Of a stretch of 64,000 nt of DNA, positions 25,426 to 37,628 are shown piece after piece (position 1 is the stretch's first letter; each line of letters opens with the position of its first letter). Both the position numbers and the translations under genes were made by a program. The stretch is taken from NCBI GenBank assembly GCA_037965595.1, contig CP150183.1:3534001-3598000 (forward strand), given 5' to 3'. The notes beneath the pieces are model-generated. The model was not told where the DNA came from. It did not search any database and saw nothing but the letters and a program-made list of their open reading frames with translations. This DNA is from Alkalihalobacillus sp. FSL W8-0930. Lineage in GTDB: Bacteria > Bacillota > Bacilli > Bacillales > Bacillaceae_D.

Positions 25426-25628
25426 AGAAAATGGCGAATGATTCTACAATTGAATCATTCGCCATTCGTGTTTTTCGTATTTTAGTTAGACGAGCGGGTG
25501 TGAACCCGAGACTCCTACGGAACAGAACGCGGTGAAGACACTGTAGCGGTGCTTTTCCCGCGAAAGGGGCTGAGGCCGTTCCCGGCGGGTGCGAGGGATT
25601 CTCCTGTAGCGGATTTGTTGCTATGTTC
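25426..25628 (+). repeat. Dispersed ~200-bp intergenic repeat, copy B
   Basis: Inverted relative to copy A (10845-11040) in the window, but in the same orientation relative to its upstream gene: stop codon, about 40 bp, hairpin, then body. Shared blocks include GGTGAAGACACTGTAGCGG and CGCGAAAGGGGCTGAGGCCG. The remainder of the gene-free stretch 25389-25821 (25629-25800) is AT-rich; I see nothing definite there apart from the leader of the following gene. Confidence 0.88.
25430..25466 (+). terminator. Hairpin terminator after the manganese catalase gene
   Basis: Perfect 15-bp arms AATGGCGAATGATTC and GAATCATTCGCCATT with a 7-bp loop, followed by CGTGTTTTTCG. The arms are identical to those at 11000-11036. 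Confidence 0.78.
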
Positions 25629-25821
25629 ATGTATTCATCAGCGAATGAATGTTTTGTTTCAGTTTCAGTCTTTTTTTAATGAAATTTACCCTAAAAAACC
25701 ACGTAAGCGCAGTCATTTTTTGAACTTTTTCTTTTTGAGTGATATGTCTAGACATCACCCCGATTATGTTTTATCATAACCGCTTGTGCTGGTAAAAAAG
25801 TTGATTGTGAGGGGTGATGAA

Positions 25822-26997
25822 ATGAATCGTTTACAGGCTTCAAGAAGAACTGTTCTCATCATATTTATGCTTTCCACATTTGCAATTGGAATGACTGAAT
25901 ATGTAGTGACAGGACTGCTTACTCAATTCTCGAATGATTTAGATGTACCAATTTCCACAACAGGGCTACTGCTCAGTGTATACGCATTAGGTGTTGCAGT
26001 ATTCGGACCGATTTTACGAATGATTACGATAAAGTTCTCCACTAAAAGATTACTCATTGTATTCATGGGGATTTTTGTAGTCAGTAATGTTATTGCGGCT
26101 ACCGCACCTAACTTTGAAATGCTGCTTGTTTCGAGACTATTGTCTGCAACGATGCACGCGCCATTCTTTGGGTTAAGCATGGCTGTGGCGGTTAACATTT
26201 CCACCCCTGAGAAACGCACGGCAGCAATTGCCGCTGTACAAGGTGGATTAACGATTGCCATCATGCTTGGTGTTCCATTCGGATCTTACCTCGGTGGGAT
26301 TTTTGACTGGAGATATGTGTTCTGGTTTATCGCTTTACTTGGTGCGATTGCCTTCATCGGGATTATCTTAACGACACCAAATCACAAACCAATTGATACA
26401 CCTAATTTGAAAAAAGAACTTGGAATGTTTAAAAATAAAAGTGTACTTCTCGTCATTGCAATCATTGTCTTTGGATTCTCTGGAGTCTTTACAGCGTATA
26501 CTTTTAAAGAGCCAATGCTCCGTGAATTCGCTGGATTTGAAGTAACGGCCATAACCGCAGCTCTGTTCTGTTTTGGGCTCGGAGCCGTCATTGGAAACTT
26601 TGTCTCAGGACGCGTCCTTCCACGACTACTCACTGAACGTTTAATGGCAGCGCTCGTTATGCTTGCCGTTGTTCTGGTATCGTTCACGTACCTGTTACAA
26701 TTTTCAATTACAGCGTTTGTTGTCTGCTTCTTATTTGGTGTTGGAACCTTTGGAACCACACCATTACTCAACTCAAAGATTATCATTGCAGCAAGAGAGG
26801 CTCCTTCTCTTTCAGGTACGGTTGCCGCCTCTGTGTTTAATCTAGCCAATGCCATCGGTGCCTTTCTTGGTACTCAGGTGCTTGAGGCGAGTGGTAGCTA
26901 TACAACCGTCACGTTTGTTGCAGCGAGCTTAATAACACTTGGACTTGTGATTACGTTTATTACGCACAAGGTTGAAGATAAAGCATTGTATGAATGA
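25822..26997 (+). CDS. MFS transporter, DHA1 (AraJ/YdhP-like) family
   Basis: 391-aa membrane protein with 12 predicted helices. The second-helix region has TGMTEYVVTGLL-type residues (GMTEYVVTGL), and helices 2-3 and 5 carry DHA1 features (VYALGVAVFGPIL; AAIAAVQGGLTIAIMLGVPFG). It is closest in look to the arabinose/sugar efflux and chloramphenicol-resistance-type exporters; the substrate is unknown. The ATG at 25822 is chosen because GAGGGGTGAT precedes it. Monocistronic, with a strong terminator. Confidence 0.87.
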   Translation: MNRLQASRRTVLIIFMLSTFAIGMTEYVVTGLLTQFSNDLDVPISTTGLLLSVYALGVAVFGPILRMITIKFSTKRLLIVFMGIFVVSNVIAATAPNFEMLLVSRLLSATMHAPFFGLSMAVAVNISTPEKRTAAIAAVQGGLTIAIMLGVPFGSYLGGIFDWRYVFWFIALLGAIAFIGIILTTPNHKPIDTPNLKKELGMFKNKSVLLVIAIIVFGFSGVFTAYTFKEPMLREFAGFEVTAITAALFCFGLGAVIGNFVSGRVLPRLLTERLMAALVMLAVVLVSFTYLLQFSITAFVVCFLFGVGTFGTTPLLNSKIIIAAREAPSLSGTVAASVFNLANAIGAFLGTQVLEASGSYTTVTFVAASLITLGLVITFITHKVEDKALYE

Positions 26998-26999
26998 GA

Positions 27000-27038
27000 A
27001 AAAGGCATCTTCCGTTTTTTGGAAGATGCCTTTTTTTG
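27000..27038. terminator. Bidirectional terminator between the MFS gene and bglP
   Basis: 13-bp arms AAAGGCATCTTCC and GGAAGATGCCTTT, followed by a T-run on the + strand and by A/T-rich sequence on the other side. Confidence 0.9.
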
Positions 27039-27057
27039 TTCAGATCAAAGTACGTTT

Positions 27058-29070
<2,013 letters not shown>

Positions 29071-29090
29071 TAGTAAGAATGTATTTAGTT

Positions 29091-29927
29091 TTAAACAGTG
29101 GTCAGTCGTTGTATATGGATCGTTAAATAGGTTAGTTCATCATAATGAACCTTCCAATTCATCGAAGTTTCGAGTAACTTTTTAATTTTAATAGCGCATT
29201 CATAAGCCTTAGGATACTTTTGCTGAATAACGCCTTGGAATACATCCTCTTCTTCTGACGTATTCTCTTCTCCTGCCATCTGACGAAGTATAAAATATCG
29301 TAAATGAGTGATAAAGCGTGCGTAGTGAAGAGAATCTTCATTTAAATCTACAAAGTAATGATAATGAATAACATCAATGATTTTTGATACTAACGCTGTC
29401 ATTTCATAGGTTTGATGATAACTATTTGCTCCATAACGGGCATTTACAAAATGCATCGCAATAGGGACTACTTCCGAGGGAGGCAATACCCTACGCGTAC
29501 GTTTTTGAATAGTTTGCAATGCTTTTTTAGCAAATGTATATTCCTCTGGATACATGTGCTTCATTTCCCATTTTAGAGGGTAATCTATTACCGTTTGATC
29601 ATCTAATCGCTTTAAAGCGAACCAAATATGATCTGATAGGGGAATAAGAAGATGATCCCCCACATGTTTTCCTAATAAAACTTGACCATCCTGGATGAGA
29701 TCGCTTGTTAATGCAACAATCTCTAAAGGAATCTCATCAAAAAAAGTTGTTAATTTTTCTAGTGGATGACTACCTAAGGACAAAACAAAAGTTTTCTCAA
29801 TCAGCTGTGTATCTACTTCATCTCCTGATTGCTTTTGAAAACCAATACCTTTCCCCATTAATATTTTTTCTTCGTCACCATCTTTAACGAGTGAAACATT
29901 ATTATTAAACACCTTTTTTATAATCAT
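29091..29927 (-). CDS. licT: BglG/LicT-type transcription antiterminator
   Basis: 278-aa RNA-binding antiterminator. The N-terminal CAT domain (about 1-55, MIIKKVFNNNVSLVKD and MGKGIGFQKQSGDEV) binds RAT hairpins; PRD1 (about 65-170) and PRD2 (about 175-278) carry His residues phosphorylated by the PTS, for example in LLIPLSDHIWFALKRL and VPIAMHFVNARYG. In the absence of substrate BglP phosphorylates and inactivates it. Unusually it lies in the middle of the operon it controls, between two RAT elements. Confidence 0.93.
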   Translation of the reverse strand: MIIKKVFNNNVSLVKDGDEEKILMGKGIGFQKQSGDEVDTQLIEKTFVLSLGSHPLEKLTTFFDEIPLEIVALTSDLIQDGQVLLGKHVGDHLLIPLSDHIWFALKRLDDQTVIDYPLKWEMKHMYPEEYTFAKKALQTIQKRTRRVLPPSEVVPIAMHFVNARYGANSYHQTYEMTALVSKIIDVIHYHYFVDLNEDSLHYARFITHLRYFILRQMAGEENTSEEEDVFQGVIQQKYPKAYECAIKIKKLLETSMNWKVHYDELTYLTIHIQRLTTV

Positions 29928-29983
29928 TTACATTCCCTCGCATTTGCTTTTACTCATCCAAATGGTCAGTACAACCGTTTAAT

Positions 29984-31426
<1,443 letters not shown>

Positions 31427-31435
31427 CTAATGGCA

Positions 31436-31563
31436 TAAAAAAAGACCTAGAAGCAGACCAGTAGCCAAAAGCAAAAACTGGTGTTACTTCTAGGTCATGC
31501 CTGATCGAATCAGTAACAATCCTTATTTATTTAGAGAGTATCATCGTTGTCGAATAATGTCAA
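31436..31563 (-). promoter_or_regulatory. bgl operon promoter, RAT and terminator
   Basis: -35 TTGACA (31558-31563), 17 bp, then an extended -10 TGATACTCT (31535-31543). Transcription would start near 31528, just before the RAT (31493-31522: GGATTGTTACTG and ATCAGGCATGACC). The overlapping terminator has arms GACCTAGAAG and CTTCTAGGTC (with an inner CCAGT/ACTGG stem) and ends in seven T (31436-31443). Confidence 0.9.
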
Positions 31564-31578
31564 CAGTCATACGATCTT

Positions 31579-32382
31579 CTATTGTTCAGTTCCCAAATAC
31601 GTAGTCCGGTACCGATTCGGTGGGACCCCCACCTGCTTTTTAAACACACGGTAAAAAGTAGAAAGTGATTCAAAGCCCACTTCAAAACAAATGGTCACAA
31701 TATCCAGATCTGTTTCCGTCAGCATTTTCTTCACACGGGTTAATCGGACTTCGGTTAAGTAACGCATAGGCGTTTGATCATACACTTCCGTGAACATCTG
31801 ATTCATATACCTGGAGCTAATCCCCATCTTTCCAGCCATCTCTTCTATACTGGTAATTTGATAAAAGTTTGAATCAATATACTCCTTAAGCCAACTAGAG
31901 CGGAGCGTATTCGAGTCCAGCTGCGCCATCGACTGATTGGTTCTCATGAGGATAAAGAGAAGCTGACTAAGCAACAGCTTAATGCCGAGCTTATACTCGA
32001 TGCTCTCCTGCGATTGTTCGTACAGCATTTTTCTTAGTAATTGTCTAACCTCACTACTAATAAAAAGATTAAGACTCCAGACCTTTGGTTCCTTGAAAAC
32101 TGGTTTGATCAACAATTCTCTCGTATCCGCATCGACATGAAGATGCGAGAATTCCAAAATAAGCACCGTCATTTTAGACGCTGCGAGAATGGAATGTTCC
32201 GTATGAGGGGGAATGACAATCATGCTATCTGGCTTTAATGGAGTCGTATGCTCATTTAACTGACATCGTCCCTGCCCATCCAGAACATACAAGATTTGAT
32301 GCGTTTGATGACTATGAGGCTGAACAAAATCCTTTTCCTGATGTTTGCTTTCATATAAAATGACATCCTGCAAATTCGGCAT
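31579..32382 (-). CDS. AraC-family regulator with N-terminal cupin, probably of the ugp operon
   Basis: 267-aa regulator. The N-terminal cupin-like sensor (about 1-110) has QPHSHQTHQILYVLDGQG; the C-terminal AraC DNA-binding domain (about 165-265) has two helix-turn-helix units, SIEEMAGKMGISSRYMNQMF and IVTICFEVGFESLSTFYRVFK. The ATG ending at 32382 is chosen over the upstream one because AGGAG lies 7 bp before it. It is the last gene on the strand carrying the ugp operon, 78 bp after ugpQ, so it is probably co-transcribed and regulates it. It could also affect the bgl operon downstream. Confidence 0.83.
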   Translation of the reverse strand: MPNLQDVILYESKHQEKDFVQPHSHQTHQILYVLDGQGRCQLNEHTTPLKPDSMIVIPPHTEHSILAASKMTVLILEFSHLHVDADTRELLIKPVFKEPKVWSLNLFISSEVRQLLRKMLYEQSQESIEYKLGIKLLLSQLLFILMRTNQSMAQLDSNTLRSSWLKEYIDSNFYQITSIEEMAGKMGISSRYMNQMFTEVYDQTPMRYLTEVRLTRVKKMLTETDLDIVTICFEVGFESLSTFYRVFKKQVGVPPNRYRTTYLGTEQ

Positions 32383-32459
32383 ATCGACACTCCTATCCTC
32401 GTATCTCTCTCGTTCTATCATAGCCGAATAAGCAGGGATCACAAAGCAATTTACTCTCA

Positions 32460-33197
32460 TTAAATCGTTGTTGATTTTAAAATATGATCCTTTAAAATAC
32501 GTGGATTGTTTGTTGTAATGTATACGTCCTCGTACATTGTGCGGCCACGATTCACAATAAGCTCATCATCAATTGTCCAGACTCCCACATGTATGCCGTG
32601 TTCCTGCAAATGCTTAATGAGTGTTGCATCTGCAAAATGGTGCTCAATCATCACATAATCTGCACTCACATAATCAAGCTGTTCTAAAATGAGGTTAGGA
32701 AGCTGACCAATGATTAGCCCTCTACTCGCATGGGGAGCTAACTGTTCAATTCGTTTCACCGCTGTATGATCGAATGAGGCAAAAATGACCTGGTGCATCA
32801 TATTCAGTTGTTCAACAACCTCCACAACAGCCTCTTCCATCCCAATATAACGTGAGCCCACTTGTTTTAATTCAATGGTCACTTTCTTACCTGAATCCTT
32901 CATTGCAGATAGAGCCTGTTCTAAGCTTGGAATCCGTTCATCTGAAAAAGACTCGCGGCACCAGCTGCCTGCATCAAGCTGAGATAGTTCGCTGAACGTA
33001 AAGTCTCTTACTTCACCTTCTCCATTGGTTGTTCGCTCCAATGTGTGATCGTGTATCACAACTGGAATTCCATCCTTACTTAAATGAACATCGAGTTCAA
33101 TTCCGAATATCCAGTCATGGTCTAATGCTTTGTAAAAAGCAGCCATCGTATTTTCCGGGGCATAACTTGACCAACCTCTATGTGCGATACACTTCAT
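32460..33197 (-). CDS. ugpQ: Glycerophosphodiester phosphodiesterase (UgpQ-like)
   Basis: 245-aa cytoplasmic GDPD enzyme without a signal peptide; it hydrolyses glycerophosphodiesters to sn-glycerol-3-phosphate and an alcohol. Catalytic elements are AHRGWSSYAPENT (His and Arg near residues 6-7), FGIELDVHLSKDG (metal-binding Glu/Asp) and VVIHDHTLERTTNG (second catalytic His). The ATG ending at 33197 is preferred since AGAGG lies 9 bp before it and directly abuts the alternative start. It sits 15 bp after ugpE, matching the E. coli ugpBAECQ grouping. Confidence 0.91.
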   Translation of the reverse strand: MKCIAHRGWSSYAPENTMAAFYKALDHDWIFGIELDVHLSKDGIPVVIHDHTLERTTNGEGEVRDFTFSELSQLDAGSWCRESFSDERIPSLEQALSAMKDSGKKVTIELKQVGSRYIGMEEAVVEVVEQLNMMHQVIFASFDHTAVKRIEQLAPHASRGLIIGQLPNLILEQLDYVSADYVMIEHHFADATLIKHLQEHGIHVGVWTIDDELIVNRGRTMYEDVYITTNNPRILKDHILKSTTI

Positions 33198-33212
33198 CTC
33201 ATTCATCCTCTC

Positions 33213-34031
33213 TTATTTCACTCCAGTATAGGTAAAGGCACGGATAATCTGACGTTGCGCCATAAAAAATACAAATAGAACAGGGATTACCAAAAGCATA
33301 TTTCCAGCCATTAACGTATTCCAGGACACTCCACCCTCTGTATTACGCAGCTGGGCAATTCCTACTGGAAGTGTTCGGGCATCATTATTTGTCGTCATAA
33401 CAAGCGGCCAGAAATAATCGTTCCAATGAGTAATGAAGCTAAACAAGGCAAACGTAATTAAAGTTGGCTTAGCAAGTGGCACCATGACACGCCACATGAT
33501 TTTCCACTCACTTGCATCATCGAGCCTTGCCGCTTCAATCAGTTCATGTGGAACCTGTTTAAACGACTGCCTCAAGAGAAAGATTCCAAATGCGCTTGAA
33601 GCAAATGGCAAAATGAGTGCCCATACCTGATTCAGCAGGCCCCAATTACTCATTTGAATATAAACCGGTAGAAAAATTAACTGCGCCGGGATCATTAATG
33701 TAATCATAATGAGACCAAACAAGATCTTCTGACCACGAAATTGATACCTGGCAAATGCGTAAGCTGCCGGTACAACCGTAATAAATTGAAAAACAAGAAT
33801 CCCGCCTGTAACCAGCAAACTATTTGTTAAGTACTGCAGAAACGGACCAGAATTCCATGCCGAAACAAAGTTCTGCCACTGCAACGAATCCGGTAGCCAT
33901 TTAGGCGGAAATGTCATCGCTTCACCTAATGTTTTGAGAGATGTTGATACCATCCACAAAAACGGAAACAGAAACACAAGAGCAAGCAGCACAAGACCTA
34001 CCACATTGACTGAACGTTTTACTCCATTCAT
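33213..34031 (-). CDS. ugpE: ABC transporter permease, UgpE type
   Basis: 272-aa MalG-family permease with six helices. The EAA loop reads ELIEAARLDDASEWKIMWRVMVPL (about residues 160-185), which contacts the ATPase. It pairs with UgpA. Gene order ugpB-ugpC-ugpA-ugpE-ugpQ and the presence of a GDPD enzyme support glycerol-3-phosphate or glycerophosphodiester import; sugar import by a related system cannot be excluded. Confidence 0.88.
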   Translation of the reverse strand: MNGVKRSVNVVGLVLLALVFLFPFLWMVSTSLKTLGEAMTFPPKWLPDSLQWQNFVSAWNSGPFLQYLTNSLLVTGGILVFQFITVVPAAYAFARYQFRGQKILFGLIMITLMIPAQLIFLPVYIQMSNWGLLNQVWALILPFASSAFGIFLLRQSFKQVPHELIEAARLDDASEWKIMWRVMVPLAKPTLITFALFSFITHWNDYFWPLVMTTNNDARTLPVGIAQLRNTEGGVSWNTLMAGNMLLVIPVLFVFFMAQRQIIRAFTYTGVK

Positions 34032-34048
34032 ACTGAAGGCTCCTTTCC

Positions 34049-34915
34049 TTATTGATAATGAACACGACGTGATAAGAGCCAGAAGTAAATCGCCGTAAAC
34101 ACACTAATAATGAGTAATAACAACACACCTGCTGCTGATGCATAGCCAATCTTAAAATATTGGAAACCATACTCGTAAATGTAGTACACCATCATATTTG
34201 TCGAATTAATTGGACCACCCTGTGTCATAATCGAGATTGTCTCAAATACCTGGAATGAGCCTATTAAATTGATAATGACAAGAAAGAAGATGGTCGGTGA
34301 AAGCATCGGTAACGTAATTTCCCGAAACCGACTAAACCTTGTAGCGTCATCTAAATCGGCTGCTTCATAGACGGACTTCGGAATACTTTGAAGACCCGCA
34401 ATAAAAATTAATGTATTAAAGCCAAGCCCCTTCCAAACGGCTACAACAATAAGCGAAAATAAGGACGTTTCTGGCGCATTTAACCACTGGATGCCATCTA
34501 AGCCAACAAGGTTTAATGCCCAATTCAATAAGCCATAATCCGGCTCCATCATCCACATCCATAACAAGGCAATGGATACAAGCGAGATGACATGCGGACT
34601 AAAGATCGCCCCTTGCAAAAATGTATAAAACCAGCCTTGTTTATTAAGCCAAAGTGCAAGAAAGATTGAGAGAATGGTTGTTACACTCACGCTTGCCACC
34701 GTATACACAGTGGTGTTCAGTAATACCTCTCTAAATTCAGTATCCTGAAAAAGCTGAACGAAGTTTTCGAGACCAATAAAGTTCATCTCTGGGCTGATAA
34801 AGTTCCAATCATGCAGACTGAGCTGAACCAAGTAACCGATGGGATAGAGAAAAAAGAGTCCAAACACAATAAGTGATGGCAGAATCATTAAATAGGGCTG
34901 AGCTTTTTGCATCAT
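34049..34915 (-). CDS. ugpA: ABC transporter permease, UgpA type
   Basis: 288-aa MalF-family permease with six helices and the EAA loop SVYEAADLDDATRFSRFREITLP (about residues 185-210). It forms the heterodimeric channel with UgpE. Its start overlaps the end of ugpC by 4 bp, implying translational coupling. Confidence 0.88.
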   Translation of the reverse strand: MMQKAQPYLMILPSLIVFGLFFLYPIGYLVQLSLHDWNFISPEMNFIGLENFVQLFQDTEFREVLLNTTVYTVASVSVTTILSIFLALWLNKQGWFYTFLQGAIFSPHVISLVSIALLWMWMMEPDYGLLNWALNLVGLDGIQWLNAPETSLFSLIVVAVWKGLGFNTLIFIAGLQSIPKSVYEAADLDDATRFSRFREITLPMLSPTIFFLVIINLIGSFQVFETISIMTQGGPINSTNMMVYYIYEYGFQYFKIGYASAAGVLLLLIISVFTAIYFWLLSRRVHYQ

Positions 34916-35982
34916 GCTTCAATGCCCACCTCTTCGTGAACAACGTGAGGCTTCGTTATCGCCACCCCATTTTGATCAAAGTAGTGTAGATGCCCTCTTG
35001 CAACACTGATATACACCTTATCTCCCATTGAAAGAGGTGGTTCAATACTTTTGGCAACCATCCCTCCAAAGGACGTTTCAAGCTGATACAACGTTTCAGA
35101 TCCTAACGTTTCAACGGTCTTAATCTCCGCTTTGACAATCGCTTTTTCTCCCGATAGAGCAAGACTTTTGGAAATGGTGACATGCTCTGGACGGAATCCG
35201 ATTTGGTTGACCTTTTGCCCCACATGCTGAAATGACTCTGGGAGCTCATCTACAGTGAACACATTCATGGCAGGTGTGCCAATGAACTGGGCAGAAAAGA
35301 CATTTGCCGGGTGATGATAAATCGTCATCGGTTTATCCATCTGTTGAATAAGTCCTTTATGTAAAATGACAATCTCATCACCCATTGACATCGCCTCTGT
35401 TTGATCATGCGTGACATACACAAACGTTGTACCGAGGCGTTTGTGTAGCTGAATCAGCTCTGTACGCATCTGCCCTCTTAGCTTGGCATCAAGATTAGAA
35501 AGAGGTTCATCAAATACAAAGACTTTTGGCTTCTTCACCATTGCTCTTGCAAGGGCTACTCGTTGACGCTGTCCACCTGAGAGAACCTGAGGCTTTTTTG
35601 ATAGATAAGGAGTCAAACCCACGATACTAGCAATATCGTGGATCAGTGCTTCCCGTTCTGCTTTTGGTACCTTCTTATTTTTAAGACCAAATTCAATGTT
35701 CCCTTTAACCGTCATACTTGGGTAGAGGGCATAGTTTTGGAACACCATTGCAATATTCCGTTTTCCCGGAGGAAGATGATCGATGCGCTCGTCATCGATC
35801 CAGATCTCGCCCTCTGACTGCTCTTCAAGTCCCGCGATCATCCTAAGTGTTGTCGATTTCCCACATCCAGAAGGACCAACAAACACGGTGAAGGATCCGT
35901 CTTTAATGTGTAGATTCAAGTTATCAATGACCCTTTCATCTCCAAAGCGTTTGCTGATGTTCTTAAGGGTAATACTTGCCAT
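34912..35982 (-). CDS. ugpC: ABC transporter ATPase, UgpC/MsmX type
   Basis: 356-aa ATPase of the sugar/glycerol-phosphate importer. Walker A is GPSGCGKST (36-44), the Q-loop is MVFQNYALYP, the signature is LSGGQRQRVALARA, and Walker B is VFVFDEPLSNLD. A C-terminal TOBE-type regulatory region (about 240-356) follows. Having its own ATPase differs from many Bacillus sugar importers, which share MsmX. Confidence 0.92.
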   Translation of the reverse strand: MASITLKNISKRFGDERVIDNLNLHIKDGSFTVFVGPSGCGKSTTLRMIAGLEEQSEGEIWIDDERIDHLPPGKRNIAMVFQNYALYPSMTVKGNIEFGLKNKKVPKAEREALIHDIASIVGLTPYLSKKPQVLSGGQRQRVALARAMVKKPKVFVFDEPLSNLDAKLRGQMRTELIQLHKRLGTTFVYVTHDQTEAMSMGDEIVILHKGLIQQMDKPMTIYHHPANVFSAQFIGTPAMNVFTVDELPESFQHVGQKVNQIGFRPEHVTISKSLALSGEKAIVKAEIKTVETLGSETLYQLETSFGGMVAKSIEPPLSMGDKVYISVARGHLHYFDQNGVAITKPHVVHEEVGIEA

Positions 35983-36003
35983 AGTCCCCTCTCCCTTCCT
36001 TAA

Positions 36004-37287
36004 TTATTTCAGAACAGCTTCCGCACGTTTTTCTGCATTATCTAAGGCATCCTGACTTGTACCATCCTGCAGAACCGCTCGTGTGATTTCCTCCACCAAT
36101 GCATTAACGACCTCAGGATAGCCTTCTACCATTGGACGCTCATGTGCATATTCAAGCTGATCAACTGCTGTTTTATATTGAGGAACTTCTTCGTATACCT
36201 TCTGCATCGCCTCTGTCTCAGATGCGGAGTGTCTACTTGGCAAATAACCCGTGAATTCACTTGCATACGCAGTTTGGTCGGTATCTGTCATCCACTTAAT
36301 AAATGTCCAAGCGGCCTCTTGTTTCGCCTCGTCCAAGCCAGCTGTCATCACAAGATTCGCTCCCCCAGTCGGAACCCCAAACTGCTTGTTCTCAGGCATA
36401 AAGGCTGTATCTACTTCATATCCCTGATCACTCGCATTTGTCATTAAATACGTAAGGTCAGCTGTTGAACTGAGCATCATTCCTGACTTTCCATTGACAA
36501 AGTCCTGCTTCGCCGTATCTCCGGCAACATCTCCAGTAGGAACTTTTATGGAGCCTTCCTCATACATCTCTTTTATAAAATCAATCGCTTCAGCTCCTGC
36601 CTCACTGTTAAACGCAGGCTGACCATTATCATCAATCATGGTTCCGCCAGCTTGTGTCACAAAGGCTTCATAAAACCAAATATCGATCGGCATCGTTGCA
36701 CCCTTCATTGTTCCATCCTCAGACAGGACAGCCGCATATTCCTTAAACTCATCCCACGTTTTTGGACCAGCAGGATCAAGCCCTTTTTCCTCGAGTATGG
36801 TTGTATTCAGATATAAAATTGGAGTACTTCGTAAATACGGAAGAGCATAGATCTCCTCATCCACATACGAATTCCCCATTAATCCTTCATTAAAATCGTC
36901 GATATCAAGATCATCTGCATCAATAAACGGCTGTAAGCTTTCCGTCATTCCGTTTTTAGCAAAGGTCTCAACCGAGGCAATTTCATTTTGAGTGACCTCT
37001 GGTGCATCCTTAGCCGCGAAGGCTGCCTGCGTTTTTGCATGAAGCTCATCATATGTACCTTGAAACTCTGCCGTTACTTGAATGGTCGGGTGCTCTTCGT
37101 TAAACTGCGCCACAAGATTTTCATTGTTCTCTCCAATCTTGTCTCCCCACGCATACCAATATGTAAGTTCTATAGGCTCATCAGGTGTTGCTCCACTCAC
37201 TGTATCTGAAGACGGAGTTGAACCACACCCTGTCATCATAAGTAAAGCAATCGCTGCCGTGCTCCCTATCGTCCAGTACGTTTTCAT
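36004..37287 (-). CDS. ugpB: ABC transporter substrate-binding lipoprotein, UgpB type
   Basis: 427-aa extracellular family 1 solute-binding protein. Lipobox LLMMTGC with Cys at 21, then an acidic mature protein beginning ELTYWYAWGDKIGENNENLV. The blocks TYDELHAKTQAAFAAKDAPEV and FVNGKSGMMLSSTADL are typical of UgpB-like proteins. It is the first gene of the operon and has an AGGAGG ribosome site. Glycerol-3-phosphate or a glycerophosphodiester is the likely ligand, inferred from ugpQ. Confidence 0.87.
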   Translation of the reverse strand: MKTYWTIGSTAAIALLMMTGCGSTPSSDTVSGATPDEPIELTYWYAWGDKIGENNENLVAQFNEEHPTIQVTAEFQGTYDELHAKTQAAFAAKDAPEVTQNEIASVETFAKNGMTESLQPFIDADDLDIDDFNEGLMGNSYVDEEIYALPYLRSTPILYLNTTILEEKGLDPAGPKTWDEFKEYAAVLSEDGTMKGATMPIDIWFYEAFVTQAGGTMIDDNGQPAFNSEAGAEAIDFIKEMYEEGSIKVPTGDVAGDTAKQDFVNGKSGMMLSSTADLTYLMTNASDQGYEVDTAFMPENKQFGVPTGGANLVMTAGLDEAKQEAAWTFIKWMTDTDQTAYASEFTGYLPSRHSASETEAMQKVYEEVPQYKTAVDQLEYAHERPMVEGYPEVVNALVEEITRAVLQDGTSQDALDNAEKRAEAVLK

Positions 37288-37549
37288 GTATCTGCCTCCT
37301 AGAATTGTGATATTGGATTACTAGCTCCTATGCTACGTTTTGTTCATTAAGCATCTATGAATGGAAGATAAAGTGTTTTTTAAAACGATAGGAAAAGCAT
37401 GGAGAATGTTAAGCGAGGATGTTTGTTGTAAAGAAGGTTTGAGGATGTGTGGATGATTTTTGTCGGAGGTGATCGAGGGAGCGTGAAGGTTCGGGTTTTA
37501 CGTAAAGGGGGACGCGAGTTATCGTTTTACTCTACCCTCTACTTATCTA

Positions 37550-37605
37550 TTGAACTCCTCTCCCACCCGGTTTATAATGGAAACAACATTTAATGGTCTG
37601 ACCAT
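37550..37605 (+). promoter_or_regulatory. lutABC promoter and LutR-type operator
   Basis: -35 TTGAAC (37550-37555), exactly 17 bp, -10 TATAAT (37573-37578). Directly downstream is the perfect 13-bp palindrome ATGGTCTGACCAT (37593-37605), the form expected for a FadR-subfamily GntR repressor. A bound repressor would block elongation. The rest of the gene-free stretch 37288-37549 should also contain the divergent ugpB promoter, but I could not identify it. Confidence 0.87.
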
Positions 37606-37628
37606 ATGACGAAACAGGAGTGAGAAGT

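Noticed and set aside
26382-26855. 157-aa open frame on the - strand
   Set aside because: Antisense to the MFS gene, with no recognisable family features or ribosome site.
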